Counted from the stretch's first letter, positions 1 through 9,286 are shown. The stretch: 62,733 bases of DNA from Gordonia rhizosphera NBRC 16068 (GCF_000298195.1 NZ_BAHC01000084.1:1-62733), one strand, 5' to 3'. Made by a program: numbers and translations. Notes: generated by a model from the sequence alone, not told the origin.

Positions 1-2
1 AC

Positions 3-668
3 GGCTGGGACGATCTGCTCAAGCCGGGTGTGCAGGTGGTCACCCCGAACCCGGGCAGCTCCGGGTCGGCGAAATGGAACCTGTTGGCGCCGTACGCGGT
101 GAAGAGCGACGGCGGCCACGACAATCAGGCGGGGCTCGATTACATCGCCGAGCTGATCCGCGACCACGTCAGCGTCATCCCGAAATCGGGACGGGAAGCA
201 ACCACCGCATTCGAGCAGGGCCAGGGCGACGTCCTGATCAGCTATGAGAACGAGGCGATCATGCTCGAGCGGGCCAACGCGGACGCTACTGCCGAGGATC
301 AGGTGGAGTACATCGTGCCCCGGCAGACGTTCAAGATCGAGAATCCGGTCGCCGTGGTCAACACCAGTACGCAGCCCGCCGCCGCCAGGGCCTTCGTCGA
401 GTTCCTCTTCACCGACCGGGCGCAACGACTGTGGGCCGAGGAGGGCTTCCGTCCGGTCGTACCCTCCGTCGTCGCGTCGACGGCAGCGCTTTTCCCGGGA
501 CGGATCGACACACTGTGGACCATCGACGAACTCGGTGCGATCCTCGGTCGGGGTACGGCGGCCCAGAACGACGGCACCGACCTGACTGGGTGGCCGGCCG
601 TGGACAACGCCCTGTTCGGATCCGACGGCGCCATCACGGAGATCTACGACTCGCGGGGGCGCCGGTGA
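3..668 (+). CDS. sbp: Sulfate/thiosulfate ABC transporter substrate-binding protein, 3' part
   Basis: This is the carboxy-terminal 221 residues of a periplasmic-type sulfate-binding protein; the frame is open to the left edge, so the signal sequence and amino-terminal lobe lie outside the window. The visible part begins with the family-typical stretch G-W-D-D-L-L-K-P-G and continues into V-V-T-P-N-P-G-S-S-G, then lobe-crossing segments and a conserved region ending in T-E-I-Y. As an extracytoplasmic protein it would deliver sulfate to the CysTW permease. Its TGA overlaps the GTG of cysT, which supports co-translation. Identity as a sulfate binder rests on the sequence and on the three transport genes that follow. 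Confidence 0.93.
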   Translation, partial: GWDDLLKPGVQVVTPNPGSSGSAKWNLLAPYAVKSDGGHDNQAGLDYIAELIRDHVSVIPKSGREATTAFEQGQGDVLISYENEAIMLERANADATAEDQVEYIVPRQTFKIENPVAVVNTSTQPAAARAFVEFLFTDRAQRLWAEEGFRPVVPSVVASTAALFPGRIDTLWTIDELGAILGRGTAAQNDGTDLTGWPAVDNALFGSDGAITEIYDSRGRR

Positions 669-1516
669 GTACCGGGGTCACAGACAAGAGGGCCTCCGGT
701 GGCTTCCTGGGGCGCGGGCGCACGTTCTCCGGCGTGAGTCCGCTCGGTATCGGGGTCGCTGCGCTGTGGCTCACCGTCATCGTGCTCCTGCCGCTGGCAG
801 CGATCACCGTGGCATCGTTCGACGACGGCTGGAGCGGGTTCTGGGATGCGGTCACCGACCAGAATGCGGTCGACGCGTTGGCGATCACCGTCGCGGTGTC
901 GGTCGTCGTCGCCCTGATCAACGTCATGTTCGGCACGATCATCGCCTGGGTGCTTGTCCGGGACGACTTCTGGGGCAAGGGTTTTGTCAACTCGATCATC
1001 GACCTTCCGTTCGCGTTGCCGACCATCGTCGCGAGCCTCGTGCTGTTGTCGCTGTACGGACCGAACAGTCCGATCGACATCCACCTGAACGCGACCAGAC
1101 CGGCGTTGGTCATCGCACTGACGTTCGTGACGTTGCCGTTCGTGGTCCGCCAGGTGCAGCCGGTGCTCCTCGAACTCGACACCGACGTCGAGGAGGCGGC
1201 GACAGTCCTCGGCGCGAGCAACCTGACCACGTGGCGCAAGATCGTGTTGCCCGCGCTGCTCCCGGCGATCTTGACCGGGGCCGGGCTCGCGTTCACCCGA
1301 GCGATCGGCGAGTTCGGCTCGGTGGTCCTCATCGGCGGCAACATCCCCGGCGAGACGCAGGTCGCCTCGCAGTACATCCAGCAACAGATCGAGGTCGATG
1401 AGCCGGCGAGCGCGGCGGCCGTGTCGGTCGTGTTGTTGCTCATCGCATTCGTGGTGCTGCTCGTCCTGCGCGTCGTGGGCCGTCGTCAGAGCGCCCGAGA
1501 GGAGCAGGACCGGTGA
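665..1516 (+). CDS. cysT: Sulfate ABC transporter permease CysT
   Basis: This is an inner-membrane permease subunit of 283 residues that pairs with CysW to form the sulfate channel. The GTG start at 665 overlaps the stop of the binding-protein gene; the longer upstream open frame is only a shadow of that gene. Several hydrophobic segments are visible, starting near residue 25. The cytoplasmic EAA loop that docks on the ATPase is recognisable near residue 176 (E-A-A-T-V-L-G-A-S, then a conserved L-P-A-L-L-P-A). Its GTGA overlap with cysW and its length fit a canonical CysT. Confidence 0.95.
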   Translation: MSTGVTDKRASGGFLGRGRTFSGVSPLGIGVAALWLTVIVLLPLAAITVASFDDGWSGFWDAVTDQNAVDALAITVAVSVVVALINVMFGTIIAWVLVRDDFWGKGFVNSIIDLPFALPTIVASLVLLSLYGPNSPIDIHLNATRPALVIALTFVTLPFVVRQVQPVLLELDTDVEEAATVLGASNLTTWRKIVLPALLPAILTGAGLAFTRAIGEFGSVVLIGGNIPGETQVASQYIQQQIEVDEPASAAAVSVVLLLIAFVVLLVLRVVGRRQSAREEQDR

Positions 1517-2463
1517 AGGTCTCGCCGTGGACCCGCTACGGGTTGCGCGTCGTCGCGCTCGGCTATCTGTTCGTGCTGCTGGTCGTGCCGGTGACGCTGA
1601 TCTTCTGGCGTTCGTTCGAGCACGGTCTCGGACAGTTCTGGGAATGGATCACCACGCCCGCCGCGATCGCGGCGCTGCAGCTGAGCCTCGTCATCGTCGC
1701 GATCGTGGTGCCGCTCAACGTCGTCTTCGGCATCGTGACCGCCCTGGCACTGGCGCGCGGCCGGTTCCCGGGCAAGGGAATCCTGCAGGCCGTCGTGGAC
1801 CTGCCGTTCGCCGTGTCACCCGTCGTCGCGGGCGTGGCGCTGATCCTGTTGTGGGGTTACGGCGGGTGGTTCGGCGGTATCGAGGGCCTGGGTTTCAAGA
1901 TCATCTTCGGTTTTCCGGGTCTCGTGCTGGCGACCCTGTTCGTCACGTTGCCCTTCGTCGTCCGCGAGGTCGAGCCGGTGCTCCGCGAGATCGGTACAGA
2001 ACAGGAGCAGGCGGCGGCCACCCTCGGGGCGAACGGTTGGCAGATCTTTTCGCGGATCACGCTGCCGGCCATCCGGTGGGGGCTCACATATGGCATCGTG
2101 CTGACGGTCGCGCGTGCCCTCGGTGAGTACGGAGCCGTGACGATGGTGTCGTCGAACTTCCCCGGCATCTCGCAGACGCTGACCCTCCTGGTGAACTCCC
2201 GCTACACCGACGACTACAACGAGTTCGGCGCCTATGCGGCCGCGACCCTGCTGATGCTGGTGGCCATCGTGGTGCTGATCGCGATGTCACTGATCGAACG
2301 CCGGGCCCGCAACCGGTTGGCCGACGCGAGCGAAGAGGTCGGTACCGACACCGGTACCGACGAGCCCGCGCTCGCCGTGCCGCGCGGACCGGAGTCGATC
2401 GATCACGCACAGCAGATCCACATTCCGCACCACCGGCCAACGGGCAACCAGGAAGGCGCGTGA
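1513..2463 (+). CDS. cysW: Sulfate ABC transporter permease CysW
   Basis: This is the second permease subunit, 316 residues, starting at a GTG that overlaps the cysT stop by four bases. It has the same six-segment organisation as CysT, with an EAA-type loop near residue 165 (A-A-A-T-L-G-A-N-G) and the family motif A-L-G-E-Y-G-A-V downstream. The last 40 or so residues form a hydrophilic, His-rich tail after the last membrane segment (H-I-P-H-H-R-P near the end), which is longer than in enterobacterial CysW and of unknown use. cysA follows after a one-base gap, so all four transport genes look like one operon. Confidence 0.95.
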   Translation: MKVSPWTRYGLRVVALGYLFVLLVVPVTLIFWRSFEHGLGQFWEWITTPAAIAALQLSLVIVAIVVPLNVVFGIVTALALARGRFPGKGILQAVVDLPFAVSPVVAGVALILLWGYGGWFGGIEGLGFKIIFGFPGLVLATLFVTLPFVVREVEPVLREIGTEQEQAAATLGANGWQIFSRITLPAIRWGLTYGIVLTVARALGEYGAVTMVSSNFPGISQTLTLLVNSRYTDDYNEFGAYAAATLLMLVAIVVLIAMSLIERRARNRLADASEEVGTDTGTDEPALAVPRGPESIDHAQQIHIPHHRPTGNQEGA

Positions 2464-2464
2464 C

Positions 2465-3460
2465 ATGTCCATCTCGGTCATCGACGCGAACAAGCGCTAC
2501 GGGGATTTCGCCGCCCTCGACAACGTCTCGATCGACATCCCGGAGGGGTCGCTGACGTCGTTGCTCGGGCCGTCGGGGTCGGGTAAATCCACGTTGCTGC
2601 GGGCCATCGCGGGGCTCGACACCCTCGATTCCGGGACGGTCATCATCAGCGGAAACGATGTCTCGCGTGCGTCACCGCAGAAGCGCGACATCGGGTTCGT
2701 CTTCCAGCACTACGCCGCCTTCAAACATCTGAATGTGCGCGACAACATCGCGTTCGGGCTCAAGATCCGCAAGCGTTCCAAGGCCGAGATCAATGCCAAG
2801 GTCGACGAACTGCTCGACGTCGTCGGGCTCACCGTGTTCCAGAAGCGGTTCCCGGCGCAGTTGTCCGGCGGACAGCGGCAGCGTATGGCACTGGCCCGGG
2901 CGTTGGCCGTCGACCCGCAGGTGTTGCTGCTCGACGAGCCGTTCGGCGCACTGGACGCGAAGGTGCGTGAAGACCTGCGTAAGTGGCTGCGTCGCCTGCA
3001 CGACGAGGTGCACGTGACCACTGTTCTGGTCACCCACGACCAGCAGGAGGCGCTCGACGTCAGCGACCGGATCGCCGTGCTGAACAAGGGGCGCATCGAG
3101 CAGGTCGGTACCCCGGGCGATCTGTACGACCGACCGGCCAACGAGTTCGTGGCATCCTTCCTCGGCTCCACCGTCCGGCTGAACGGGGAGCTGGTCCGCC
3201 CGCACGACATCCGCATCGGCCGTAATCCCGAACTCGCGCTGCCGGCCGCGGATCAGTCGCTCGACACCGGCGTCATCAAGGCCACAGTCACGCGCGTGGT
3301 CCACCTCGGATTCGAGGTGCGGGTGGAGCTCGTCGCCGCGACCACCGGGGACGAGTTCCAGGCACAGATCACCCGTGGTGACGCCAACGCGCTCAATCTG
3401 CAACCGGGCGAGGCGATCTATGCCCGAGCGACCAAGGTTGCGGCGCTCAGCGACACCTGA
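2465..3460 (+). CDS. cysA: Sulfate ABC transporter ATP-binding protein CysA
   Basis: This is the cytoplasmic ATPase that powers sulfate import, 331 residues. Walker A (G-P-S-G-S-G-K-S-T) is at residues 35-43, the ABC signature L-S-G-G-Q begins at residue 133, and Walker B (L-L-L-D-E-P) follows near residue 155, with the switch His in T-H-D-Q-Q-E. The last 90 residues form the TOBE-like carboxy-terminal domain seen in CysA, which in relatives allows regulation by accessory proteins. It is the last gene of the rightward sulfate operon. Immediately downstream lies the 21-bp tandem repeat array. Confidence 0.96.
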   Translation: MSISVIDANKRYGDFAALDNVSIDIPEGSLTSLLGPSGSGKSTLLRAIAGLDTLDSGTVIISGNDVSRASPQKRDIGFVFQHYAAFKHLNVRDNIAFGLKIRKRSKAEINAKVDELLDVVGLTVFQKRFPAQLSGGQRQRMALARALAVDPQVLLLDEPFGALDAKVREDLRKWLRRLHDEVHVTTVLVTHDQQEALDVSDRIAVLNKGRIEQVGTPGDLYDRPANEFVASFLGSTVRLNGELVRPHDIRIGRNPELALPAADQSLDTGVIKATVTRVVHLGFEVRVELVAATTGDEFQAQITRGDANALNLQPGEAIYARATKVAALSDT

Positions 3461-3495
3461 GCTGAGCACGGCGGCGGCGCTGTCCCCGTCGAGTG

Positions 3496-3684
3496 GTGCA
3501 CGCCGGGGCGTCGATCGTGCACGTCGGAGCGTTGAGTGTGCATGCCCGAGTGTTGAGTGTGCAAGGCCGGAATTGAACTGCGCACGGTGGACGGGATTTC
3601 GTCCACGGTGGACGGGCGAGTGCGCACGGTCGACGCGAAAGTGCGCACGGTCGACGGGGTTTCGTGCATGCTCGACGGGAAGGG
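3496..3684. repeat. Nine-unit 21-bp imperfect tandem repeat
   Basis: Nine consecutive 21-bp units start at 3496, 3517, 3538, 3559, 3580, 3601, 3622, 3643 and 3664. Most begin GTGCRC, and the right-hand units share the core GCGCACGGTCGACG. Units 7 and 8 are nearly identical; units 1-4 have drifted in their second half. Units 5-6 contain a short inverted repeat (GTGGACG at 3587-3593, CGTCCAC at 3600-3606). The array starts 35 bp after cysA and ends 49 bp before the tail of the convergent ferrochelatase gene. A shorter array with the same core lies at 44674-44757. Function is unknown; insulation or termination between convergent transcripts is a guess. Confidence 0.9.
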
Positions 3685-3733
3685 AACAGGGGGACGGTGC
3701 GGTGGTGTGGCGGGACGGGGCGAGAGGCGCAGG

Positions 3734-4465
3734 TCAGCGGCTGGAGATCGACTGAGCGAAAGCGGTGGATCCAGCGGTCCGGCAATAGGAGTCGACGACG
3801 GCGTCGATCAAGGTGGGATGGGTTCCGATCGGGCCGGCGACGAGAGAGCCGGGCGCCAAACGGTCGAGGGCTGATTCGACGACCTCGGTCAACCGTCCGG
3901 CGGACAGGAAGTAGGGGCTCAGCGCGATGCGGTCGGCTCCTGCCTTGCGCAACCGGCGGATCGCGGCGTGCAGCGCGCTGCCGTCGGTACCCAGCCTGGT
4001 TGCGAAGACCACCTCGACGGGACGGTGCAGCAGCGTCGACAACTCGATGGCCCGCCGTCGAACCACCTTCTCCGCGACGGGATTCGACGACCCCACCGCG
4101 GTGACGACGGTGCCGTCATCGGGCCGGAGACCTGCTTCCCGCAACCGGTCGGCGAGCGCCTCGACGAGGCTGTGGCGGCCGACAACGTGGCCGGACCGCA
4201 CCGGGTGACGGGCGTGTTCGGCGACGATGGCCGGCAGGTCGACGTCGCTGTGGTAACCCGGCGCGAGCAACAACGGCACGATGACGCACTCGCCGGCCAT
4301 GGCGTCCAGGGCGTCACCGACCAACGGTTCGTCGAGATCGAGGAACGACAACCCGACGTCGACGCGGGGCAGCCGCGCCGACACCGCGGCGCGAACCCGG
4401 CGCGCGGTGTCGGCGAAGCGGGGATCACGACTGCCGTGGCCGACCAGCAGGAGTGGGGGAGTCAC
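3734..4465 (-). CDS. cbiX: Sirohydrochlorin chelatase, CbiX/SirB type
   Basis: This 243-residue cytoplasmic protein belongs to the CbiX/SirB chelatases, which insert a divalent metal into sirohydrochlorin. Here the product is most likely siroheme, the cofactor of the sulfite reductase encoded in the same operon. The amino terminus carries the H-G-S-R-D-P motif with the metal-binding His, followed by P-L-L-L-A-P-G-Y-H-S-D-V with the second His. A repeat of the fold occupies the second half, with R-I-A-L-S-P-Y-F-L-S. The GTG start at 4465 overlaps the cysN stop (GTGA). It is the last gene of the leftward operon. Cobalt rather than iron as the metal cannot be excluded from sequence. Confidence 0.9.
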   Translation of the reverse strand: MTPPLLLVGHGSRDPRFADTARRVRAAVSARLPRVDVGLSFLDLDEPLVGDALDAMAGECVIVPLLLAPGYHSDVDLPAIVAEHARHPVRSGHVVGRHSLVEALADRLREAGLRPDDGTVVTAVGSSNPVAEKVVRRRAIELSTLLHRPVEVVFATRLGTDGSALHAAIRRLRKAGADRIALSPYFLSAGRLTEVVESALDRLAPGSLVAGPIGTHPTLIDAVVDSYCRTAGSTAFAQSISSR

Positions 4466-5766
4466 ACCAGCTCTTTGAGATGCAACGGCGACACGGCGTC
4501 GCCGACCAGCCCGGCGCCCAACGTGTTACCGCCCTGCGGGTCGATGAGCAGGAAGCTGCCCGACTCCCGGTTCACCTGATAGTCGTCGGCCGCGATGGGC
4601 TCGGCGGTCTGGATGGAGATCCGACCGATCTGGTTGAGCTCCACCGTCTCCGGGGTATCGATCACCGACAGGTTCTGCTCATCGAACAGCACCTCGAGAC
4701 CACCGACGATGGCCTGGGTGGTCTTGGTGCCGTGCTTGAGGAGTAGCCGGGCACCGGGACGCAGTGGCTTCTCGGCGAGCCAGCACACGGTCGCACTGAA
4801 CTGCTGCACCGGCTCGGGGGCATCGGCGGCCGATGCGATGATGTCGCCGCGGGACACGTCGACATCCTCGGCGAGCAGCAGCGTCACGCTGCGTCCGGTG
4901 TGGGCGGTGGCGAGCTGACCATCGGCGGTGTCGATCTGACTGATCGTCGTGCGTGTACCCGAGGGCAGGATCACCACCTCGTCGCCCACCGACACGCGGC
5001 CGGCCGCGATCTGCCCGGCGTAGCCGCGGTAGTCGGGGAACTCCGTTGTGCGGGGCCGGATCACGTACTGCACCGGGAACCGCAGGCCCACCTCGCGGCG
5101 GTCGGTGACGTTCGGCACGGACTCGAGATGCTCGATGAGCGTAGGGCCGTCGTAGAACGGGGTCTTCTCGGAGCGGGTCGCGACGTTGTCGCCGTGCAGC
5201 GCCGACACCGGGATCGACGTCACCTGCTCGGCCGACCAGCCGAGAGTCCTTGTGATGTCTGCGAACTCGGCGGAGATCTCCGCGAAAACGGTGGCCGGGT
5301 CGTCGACGAGGTCGATCTTGTTGACGGCCAGCACGAGTTGCGGCACACCCAGCAGCGCCATCACCGCGGCGTGCCGCCGGGTCTGCGCCACGACGCCGTT
5401 GCGGGCGTCGACCAGCAGGATCACGAGCTGGGCGGTGGACGCACCCGAGACGGTGTTGCGGGTGTACTGCACGTGCCCGGGGGTGTCGGCGAGCACGAAT
5501 GACCGTGCGGGCGTGGCGAAGTAGCGGTAGGCAACATCGATGGTGATGCCCTGTTCGCGCTCCGCGCGCAGGCCGTCGACGAGCAGCGACAGGTCGGGCC
5601 CCTGCAGGCCGCGATCCACCGATGCCTTCGTCACGGCGTCGATCTGGTCGGCGAGAACCGATTTCGTGTCGTAGAGCAGCCGGCCGACGAGGGTGGACTT
5701 GCCGTCGTCGACGCTGCCCGCGGTGGCGATGCGGAGCAGATCGGGGACGTGGGTCAGTGTTGCCAT
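4462..5766 (-). CDS. cysN: Sulfate adenylyltransferase subunit 1 (GTPase) CysN
   Basis: CysN is the GTPase subunit that drives ATP sulfurylase (ATP + sulfate to APS) together with CysD. The 434-residue protein shows the GTPase motifs in order: P-loop G-S-V-D-D-G-K-S-T at 17-25, D-T-P-G-H at 94-98 and N-K-I-D at 149-152, followed by EF-Tu-like beta-barrel domains. It ends where the sulfurylase part ends, so there is no fused APS kinase (CysC) domain as found in mycobacterial CysNC. That fits the neighbouring reductase, which uses APS directly. It starts at an ATG overlapping the cysD stop. Confidence 0.95.
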   Translation of the reverse strand: MATLTHVPDLLRIATAGSVDDGKSTLVGRLLYDTKSVLADQIDAVTKASVDRGLQGPDLSLLVDGLRAEREQGITIDVAYRYFATPARSFVLADTPGHVQYTRNTVSGASTAQLVILLVDARNGVVAQTRRHAAVMALLGVPQLVLAVNKIDLVDDPATVFAEISAEFADITRTLGWSAEQVTSIPVSALHGDNVATRSEKTPFYDGPTLIEHLESVPNVTDRREVGLRFPVQYVIRPRTTEFPDYRGYAGQIAAGRVSVGDEVVILPSGTRTTISQIDTADGQLATAHTGRSVTLLLAEDVDVSRGDIIASAADAPEPVQQFSATVCWLAEKPLRPGARLLLKHGTKTTQAIVGGLEVLFDEQNLSVIDTPETVELNQIGRISIQTAEPIAADDYQVNRESGSFLLIDPQGGNTLGAGLVGDAVSPLHLKELV

Positions 5767-6704
5767 CAGAAATATCCTTCGCGCTTGCGGTCTTCCATCG
5801 CGGCCTCGGAGACTCGGTCGTCACCGCGGGTGGCGCCGCGCTCGGTCAGTCGGGATGCGGCGACCTCGGCGAGGACCGCCTCGTTGTCGGCGGCCTCGGA
5901 CAGCACCGCGCCCGTCGACGACCCGTCGCCGACCGTGCGGTACCGGACCGAGAGTCGCTGCAGTTCTTCGCCGTCGCGGGGCCCACCCCAGACGCCGGGC
6001 GTCATCCACATGCCGTCGCGCTGGAACACGTCGCGTTCGTGCGCGTAGTAGATCGACGGCAGCAGTACCTGTTCGCGGGTGATGTAGCGCCACACGTCGA
6101 GTTCGGTCCAGTTCGACAGCGGGAACACGCGGACATGTTCGCCCGGGGCGTGGCGGCCGTTGTAAAGATTCCACAGTTCCGGCCGCTGTCGCTTCGGGTC
6201 CCATTGGCCGAAAGCATTGCGCAGCGAGAAGATCCGCTCCTTGGCGCGCGACCGCTCCTCGTCGCGGCGTCCACCGCCGAAGACCGCGTCGAAACGGTTC
6301 TCCGTGATCGCGTCGAGCAGCGGGATGGTCTGCAGCGGGTTGCGAACGCCGTCGGGGCGTTCGGTGAGCCGCCCGTCGGCGAGGTAGTCCTCGACCTTGG
6401 CGACATGCAGGCGCAGGTTGTACCGCTCGACGACCTGATCGCGGAACTCGAGGACCTCGGGCAGGTTGTGGCCGGTGTCCACATGCAACAGCGCGAACGG
6501 CAGGGGAGCAGGCCAGAAGGCCTTGAGCGCCACATGCAGCAGCAGGGTGGAGTCCTTGCCGCCAGAGAAGAGGATGACGGGACGTTCGAACTCGCCGGCG
6601 ACCTCACGGAAGATGTGGATCGCCTCGGATTCGAGGGCGTCGAGGGTGGTGAAGTCGTCGACGGTCTCGAGGACGGCGTTGGCGGGGGTGTCGGCGATGG
6701 TCAT
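5766..6704 (-). CDS. cysD: Sulfate adenylyltransferase subunit 2 CysD
   Basis: CysD is the catalytic subunit of ATP sulfurylase, an N-type ATP pyrophosphatase. The PP-loop S-G-G-K-D-S is at residues 47-52. The family motifs F-G-G-G-R-R-D-E-E, R-V-F-P-L-S-N-W-T-E-L-D-V-W and the carboxy-terminal D-R-K-R-E-G-Y-F follow, and the length of 312 residues is normal. The ATG at 6704 was chosen because it overlaps the cysH stop as ATGA, matching every other junction in the operon; the frame stays open further upstream only within cysH. Its stop overlaps cysN, the obligate partner. Confidence 0.95.
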   Translation of the reverse strand: MTIADTPANAVLETVDDFTTLDALESEAIHIFREVAGEFERPVILFSGGKDSTLLLHVALKAFWPAPLPFALLHVDTGHNLPEVLEFRDQVVERYNLRLHVAKVEDYLADGRLTERPDGVRNPLQTIPLLDAITENRFDAVFGGGRRDEERSRAKERIFSLRNAFGQWDPKRQRPELWNLYNGRHAPGEHVRVFPLSNWTELDVWRYITREQVLLPSIYYAHERDVFQRDGMWMTPGVWGGPRDGEELQRLSVRYRTVGDGSSTGAVLSEAADNEAVLAEVAASRLTERGATRGDDRVSEAAMEDRKREGYF

Positions 6705-7456
6705 GCGTGGAGCCCACATTCTGTCTTGGTGCGGCCGACCCAGCGGCCGCTGCGCGGATCGGATCCGGGTTCGGGTTTGGCGGTGCACGGTGCGCAGCCG
6801 ATCGACGGGTAGCCCTCATCGACCAGTGGATTGACCAGCACACCGTTTGCGTCGATGTAGTCCTGCATCGTCTCGTCCGACCAGGCGGCGATCGGGTTGA
6901 TCTTCACCAGCCCGAAACCCTCGTCGAAGGAGATGAGCGGCGCGTTGGCGCGCGTCGGTGCCTCCACACGGCGGATACCGGTCACCCAGGCGTCGTAGGA
7001 CGCCAGACCGGCCTTGAGCGGGACGACCTTGCGCAGCCGACAGCATTCGCCGGGGTCGCGTGCGAAGAGGTTGCGGCCCAACAACTCGTCCTGTTCGGCG
7101 ACGGTGTGCTCGGGCGTCAGATTCACGAGGTCGACCCCGTAGACCTGCTCGACGGCGTCGCGGGTGCCGATGGTCTCGGCGAAGTGATATCCGGTGTCGA
7201 GGAACAGGACCTTGACCGCGCCACCACCGAGCAGCTCACGGTAGACATGCTTGACCGCGAGATCCACCAGCGTGGCGTCTTGCATATTCGACGCGACGAC
7301 GAAGTTGTCGCCGAAGGTTTCCGCGGTCCAGCGCAGCAGCTGCTCCGGGGTCGCGTCGGGTCCGAGATCGCGTGCGCCCTGCTCGGCGATCGCACGCAGT
7401 TCGTCGGTGCTGAAACGACGACCCGTCGCAGCGCCGGTGTCAGTGGACGCGCTCAT
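6701..7456 (-). CDS. cysH: Adenosine 5'-phosphosulfate (APS) reductase CysH
   Basis: The enzyme reduces activated sulfate to sulfite using thioredoxin. The 251-residue protein carries a Cys pair at 138-139 (E-C-C-R) and a second pair at 221 and 224 (G-C-A-P-C). Together these bind the [4Fe-4S] cluster that distinguishes APS reductases from cluster-free PAPS reductases. The catalytic Cys is C247 in the terminal E-C-G-L-H-A. This explains why no APS kinase is present in the operon. The ATG at 7456 overlaps the sulfite reductase stop; the few codons upstream of it lie inside that gene and were not used. Confidence 0.94.
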   Translation of the reverse strand: MSASTDTGAATGRRFSTDELRAIAEQGARDLGPDATPEQLLRWTAETFGDNFVVASNMQDATLVDLAVKHVYRELLGGGAVKVLFLDTGYHFAETIGTRDAVEQVYGVDLVNLTPEHTVAEQDELLGRNLFARDPGECCRLRKVVPLKAGLASYDAWVTGIRRVEAPTRANAPLISFDEGFGLVKINPIAAWSDETMQDYIDANGVLVNPLVDEGYPSIGCAPCTAKPEPGSDPRSGRWVGRTKTECGLHA

Positions 7457-9216
7457 CGCAGTGCCTCCTCGTCCGCACGAACGGCCCACTGCGCGAACCG
7501 TTCTCCTTCTTCCCGCTGATCCACGAAGTTGCGCACCACGCGGTCGATGTAGTCACCCAGTTCGGTCGAGGTGACCTTGTGCTGACGCAGCTTCCGGCCG
7601 AAGGCGGAGTCCTGGCCGAGGCTTCCGCCGAGGTGGACCTGGAAACCCTCGGTCTGACCGCCGTTGCCGTCCTCCACGAGCTGTCCCTTGAACCCGATGT
7701 CGGCGATCTGCGATCGTGCGCACGAGTTGGGGCAGCCGTTGATGTTGACGGTGATCGGCACGTCGAGGCGCGAGTTGATGTCGGCCAACCGCTCCTCGAG
7801 TTCGGGCACCAGCCGCTGTGACCGCTTGCGGGTTTCGGTGAACGAGAGCTTGCAGAACTCGATGCCGCTGCACGCCATCAGGTTCCGACGCCAGTTGGAT
7901 GCGCGGGCACTCAGACCCAGCTTCGCGAGTTCGCCGATCAGCTGCTCGATCTTGTCGTCGGCCACGTCGAGTACGACCAGCTTCTGATACGGCGTGAACC
8001 GGATTCGGTCCGATCCCGCGCGTTCGGCGGCATCGGCGACCGCGGTCAGGATGGTGCCGGAGACGCGGCCGGCGATCGCGGCGAAACCTACCGAGTTCAA
8101 CCCGTTCTTCAGTTTCTGCACGCCGACGTGGTCGCGCGGCGCGGTGAGCGGCTCGGGGGCCGGACCGTCGATGAGCTTGCGTTCGAGATACTCGTCCTCG
8201 AGGACCTGGCGGAACTTCTCGATGCCCCAGTCCTTGACGAGAAACTTGAGACGGGCCTTGGTGCGCAGTCGGCGGTAGCCGTAGTCGCGAAAGATGGCGA
8301 GCACGCCCTCCCACACGTCGGGCACCTCGTGCAGCGGGACCCACACACCGACGCGTTGGGCCAGCATCGGGTTCGTGGACAGGCCGCCGCCGACCCACAG
8401 GTCGAGGCCGGGCCCGTACTCGGGGTGGTTGACCCCGATGAACGCCACGTCGTTGATCTCGTGGGCGACATCCTGCAGACCCGAGATCGCGGTCTTGAAC
8501 TTCCGCGGCAGGTTCGAGTATTTCGGATCACCGATGTAGCGGCGCACGATCTCGTCGATCGCGGGAGTCGGATCGAGCACCTCGTCGACGGCTTCACCGG
8601 CGAGCGGGGAACCGAGGACGACGCGGGGGCAGTCACCGCACGCCTCGGTGGTGTGCAGACCCACTCCTTCGAGACGATCCCAGATGGTGGGGACGTCCTC
8701 GATGCGAATCCAGTGGTACTGGACGTTCTCCCGGTCCGAGAGGTCGGCGGTGTCGCGGGCGAACTCGGTGGAGATCTCACCGATGGTGCGGAGCTGCGCG
8801 ACGTTCAGTGCGCCGGCGTCGCAGCGCACCCGCATCATGAAGTGACTGTCCTCGAGGATGTCGATGTTCTCATCCCCGGTCCAGGTGCCGTCAAAGCCCT
8901 CTTTGCGCTGGGTGTAGAGGCCCCACCAGCGCATCCGGCCACGCAGATCCTGCTTGTCGATGGAATCGAACCCCTGCTTGGCGTAGATGTTCTCGATGCG
9001 GGCCCGAACGTTGAGGGGGTTGTCGTCCTTCTTGATCTGCTCGTTGGCGTTGAGCGGCTCGCGATAGCCGAGCTTCCACTGGCCCTCGGCCCGGCGCTTG
9101 GCGGGGCGAGCCTTGCGGGCGGGTCGCTCGCTACCACCCGCCGCCCGACGGCCCGGAGTGGCGGGTCGGTCGGAATCGGACGAGGGCACGGAAAGGTCGT
9201 CGGTGATTGACGTCAT
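7453..9216 (-). CDS. sir: Ferredoxin-dependent assimilatory sulfite reductase
   Basis: This siroheme and [4Fe-4S] enzyme reduces sulfite to sulfide in the cytoplasm. The 587-residue protein has the duplicated sulfite/nitrite reductase fold; the cluster and siroheme ligands are C449, C455 (A-C-S-G-I-E-F-C) and C495, C499 (N-G-C-P-N-S-C). The segment G-L-Y-T-Q-R near residue 100 and A-C-G-D-C-P-R further on match places known in mycobacterial SirA/NirA. Context with CysH and the siroheme chelatase favours sulfite over nitrite. The first 45 residues are a disordered, Arg/Ala-rich extension. An AGGAG lies just upstream of the ATG, and the leader ORF at 9348-9437 precedes it by 131 bp. Confidence 0.94.
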   Translation of the reverse strand: MTSITDDLSVPSSDSDRPATPGRRAAGGSERPARKARPAKRRAEGQWKLGYREPLNANEQIKKDDNPLNVRARIENIYAKQGFDSIDKQDLRGRMRWWGLYTQRKEGFDGTWTGDENIDILEDSHFMMRVRCDAGALNVAQLRTIGEISTEFARDTADLSDRENVQYHWIRIEDVPTIWDRLEGVGLHTTEACGDCPRVVLGSPLAGEAVDEVLDPTPAIDEIVRRYIGDPKYSNLPRKFKTAISGLQDVAHEINDVAFIGVNHPEYGPGLDLWVGGGLSTNPMLAQRVGVWVPLHEVPDVWEGVLAIFRDYGYRRLRTKARLKFLVKDWGIEKFRQVLEDEYLERKLIDGPAPEPLTAPRDHVGVQKLKNGLNSVGFAAIAGRVSGTILTAVADAAERAGSDRIRFTPYQKLVVLDVADDKIEQLIGELAKLGLSARASNWRRNLMACSGIEFCKLSFTETRKRSQRLVPELEERLADINSRLDVPITVNINGCPNSCARSQIADIGFKGQLVEDGNGGQTEGFQVHLGGSLGQDSAFGRKLRQHKVTSTELGDYIDRVVRNFVDQREEGERFAQWAVRADEEALR

Positions 9217-9286
9217 GAAGTCTCCTGAGCCGACGCGGGCGCGCGTCAGCGATCACGGTGCAGTGGGCTGGAAACGTGCCGGCATA

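Noticed and set aside
3557..3874. ORFs across the 21-bp array giving a seven-residue repeat (V-R-T-V-D-G-x).
   Set aside because: Because the period is a multiple of three, every open frame across the array gives a peptide repeat on both strands. There is no ribosome site, and the first units have drifted with no sign of codon preservation, so I treat it as DNA repeat, not a protein.
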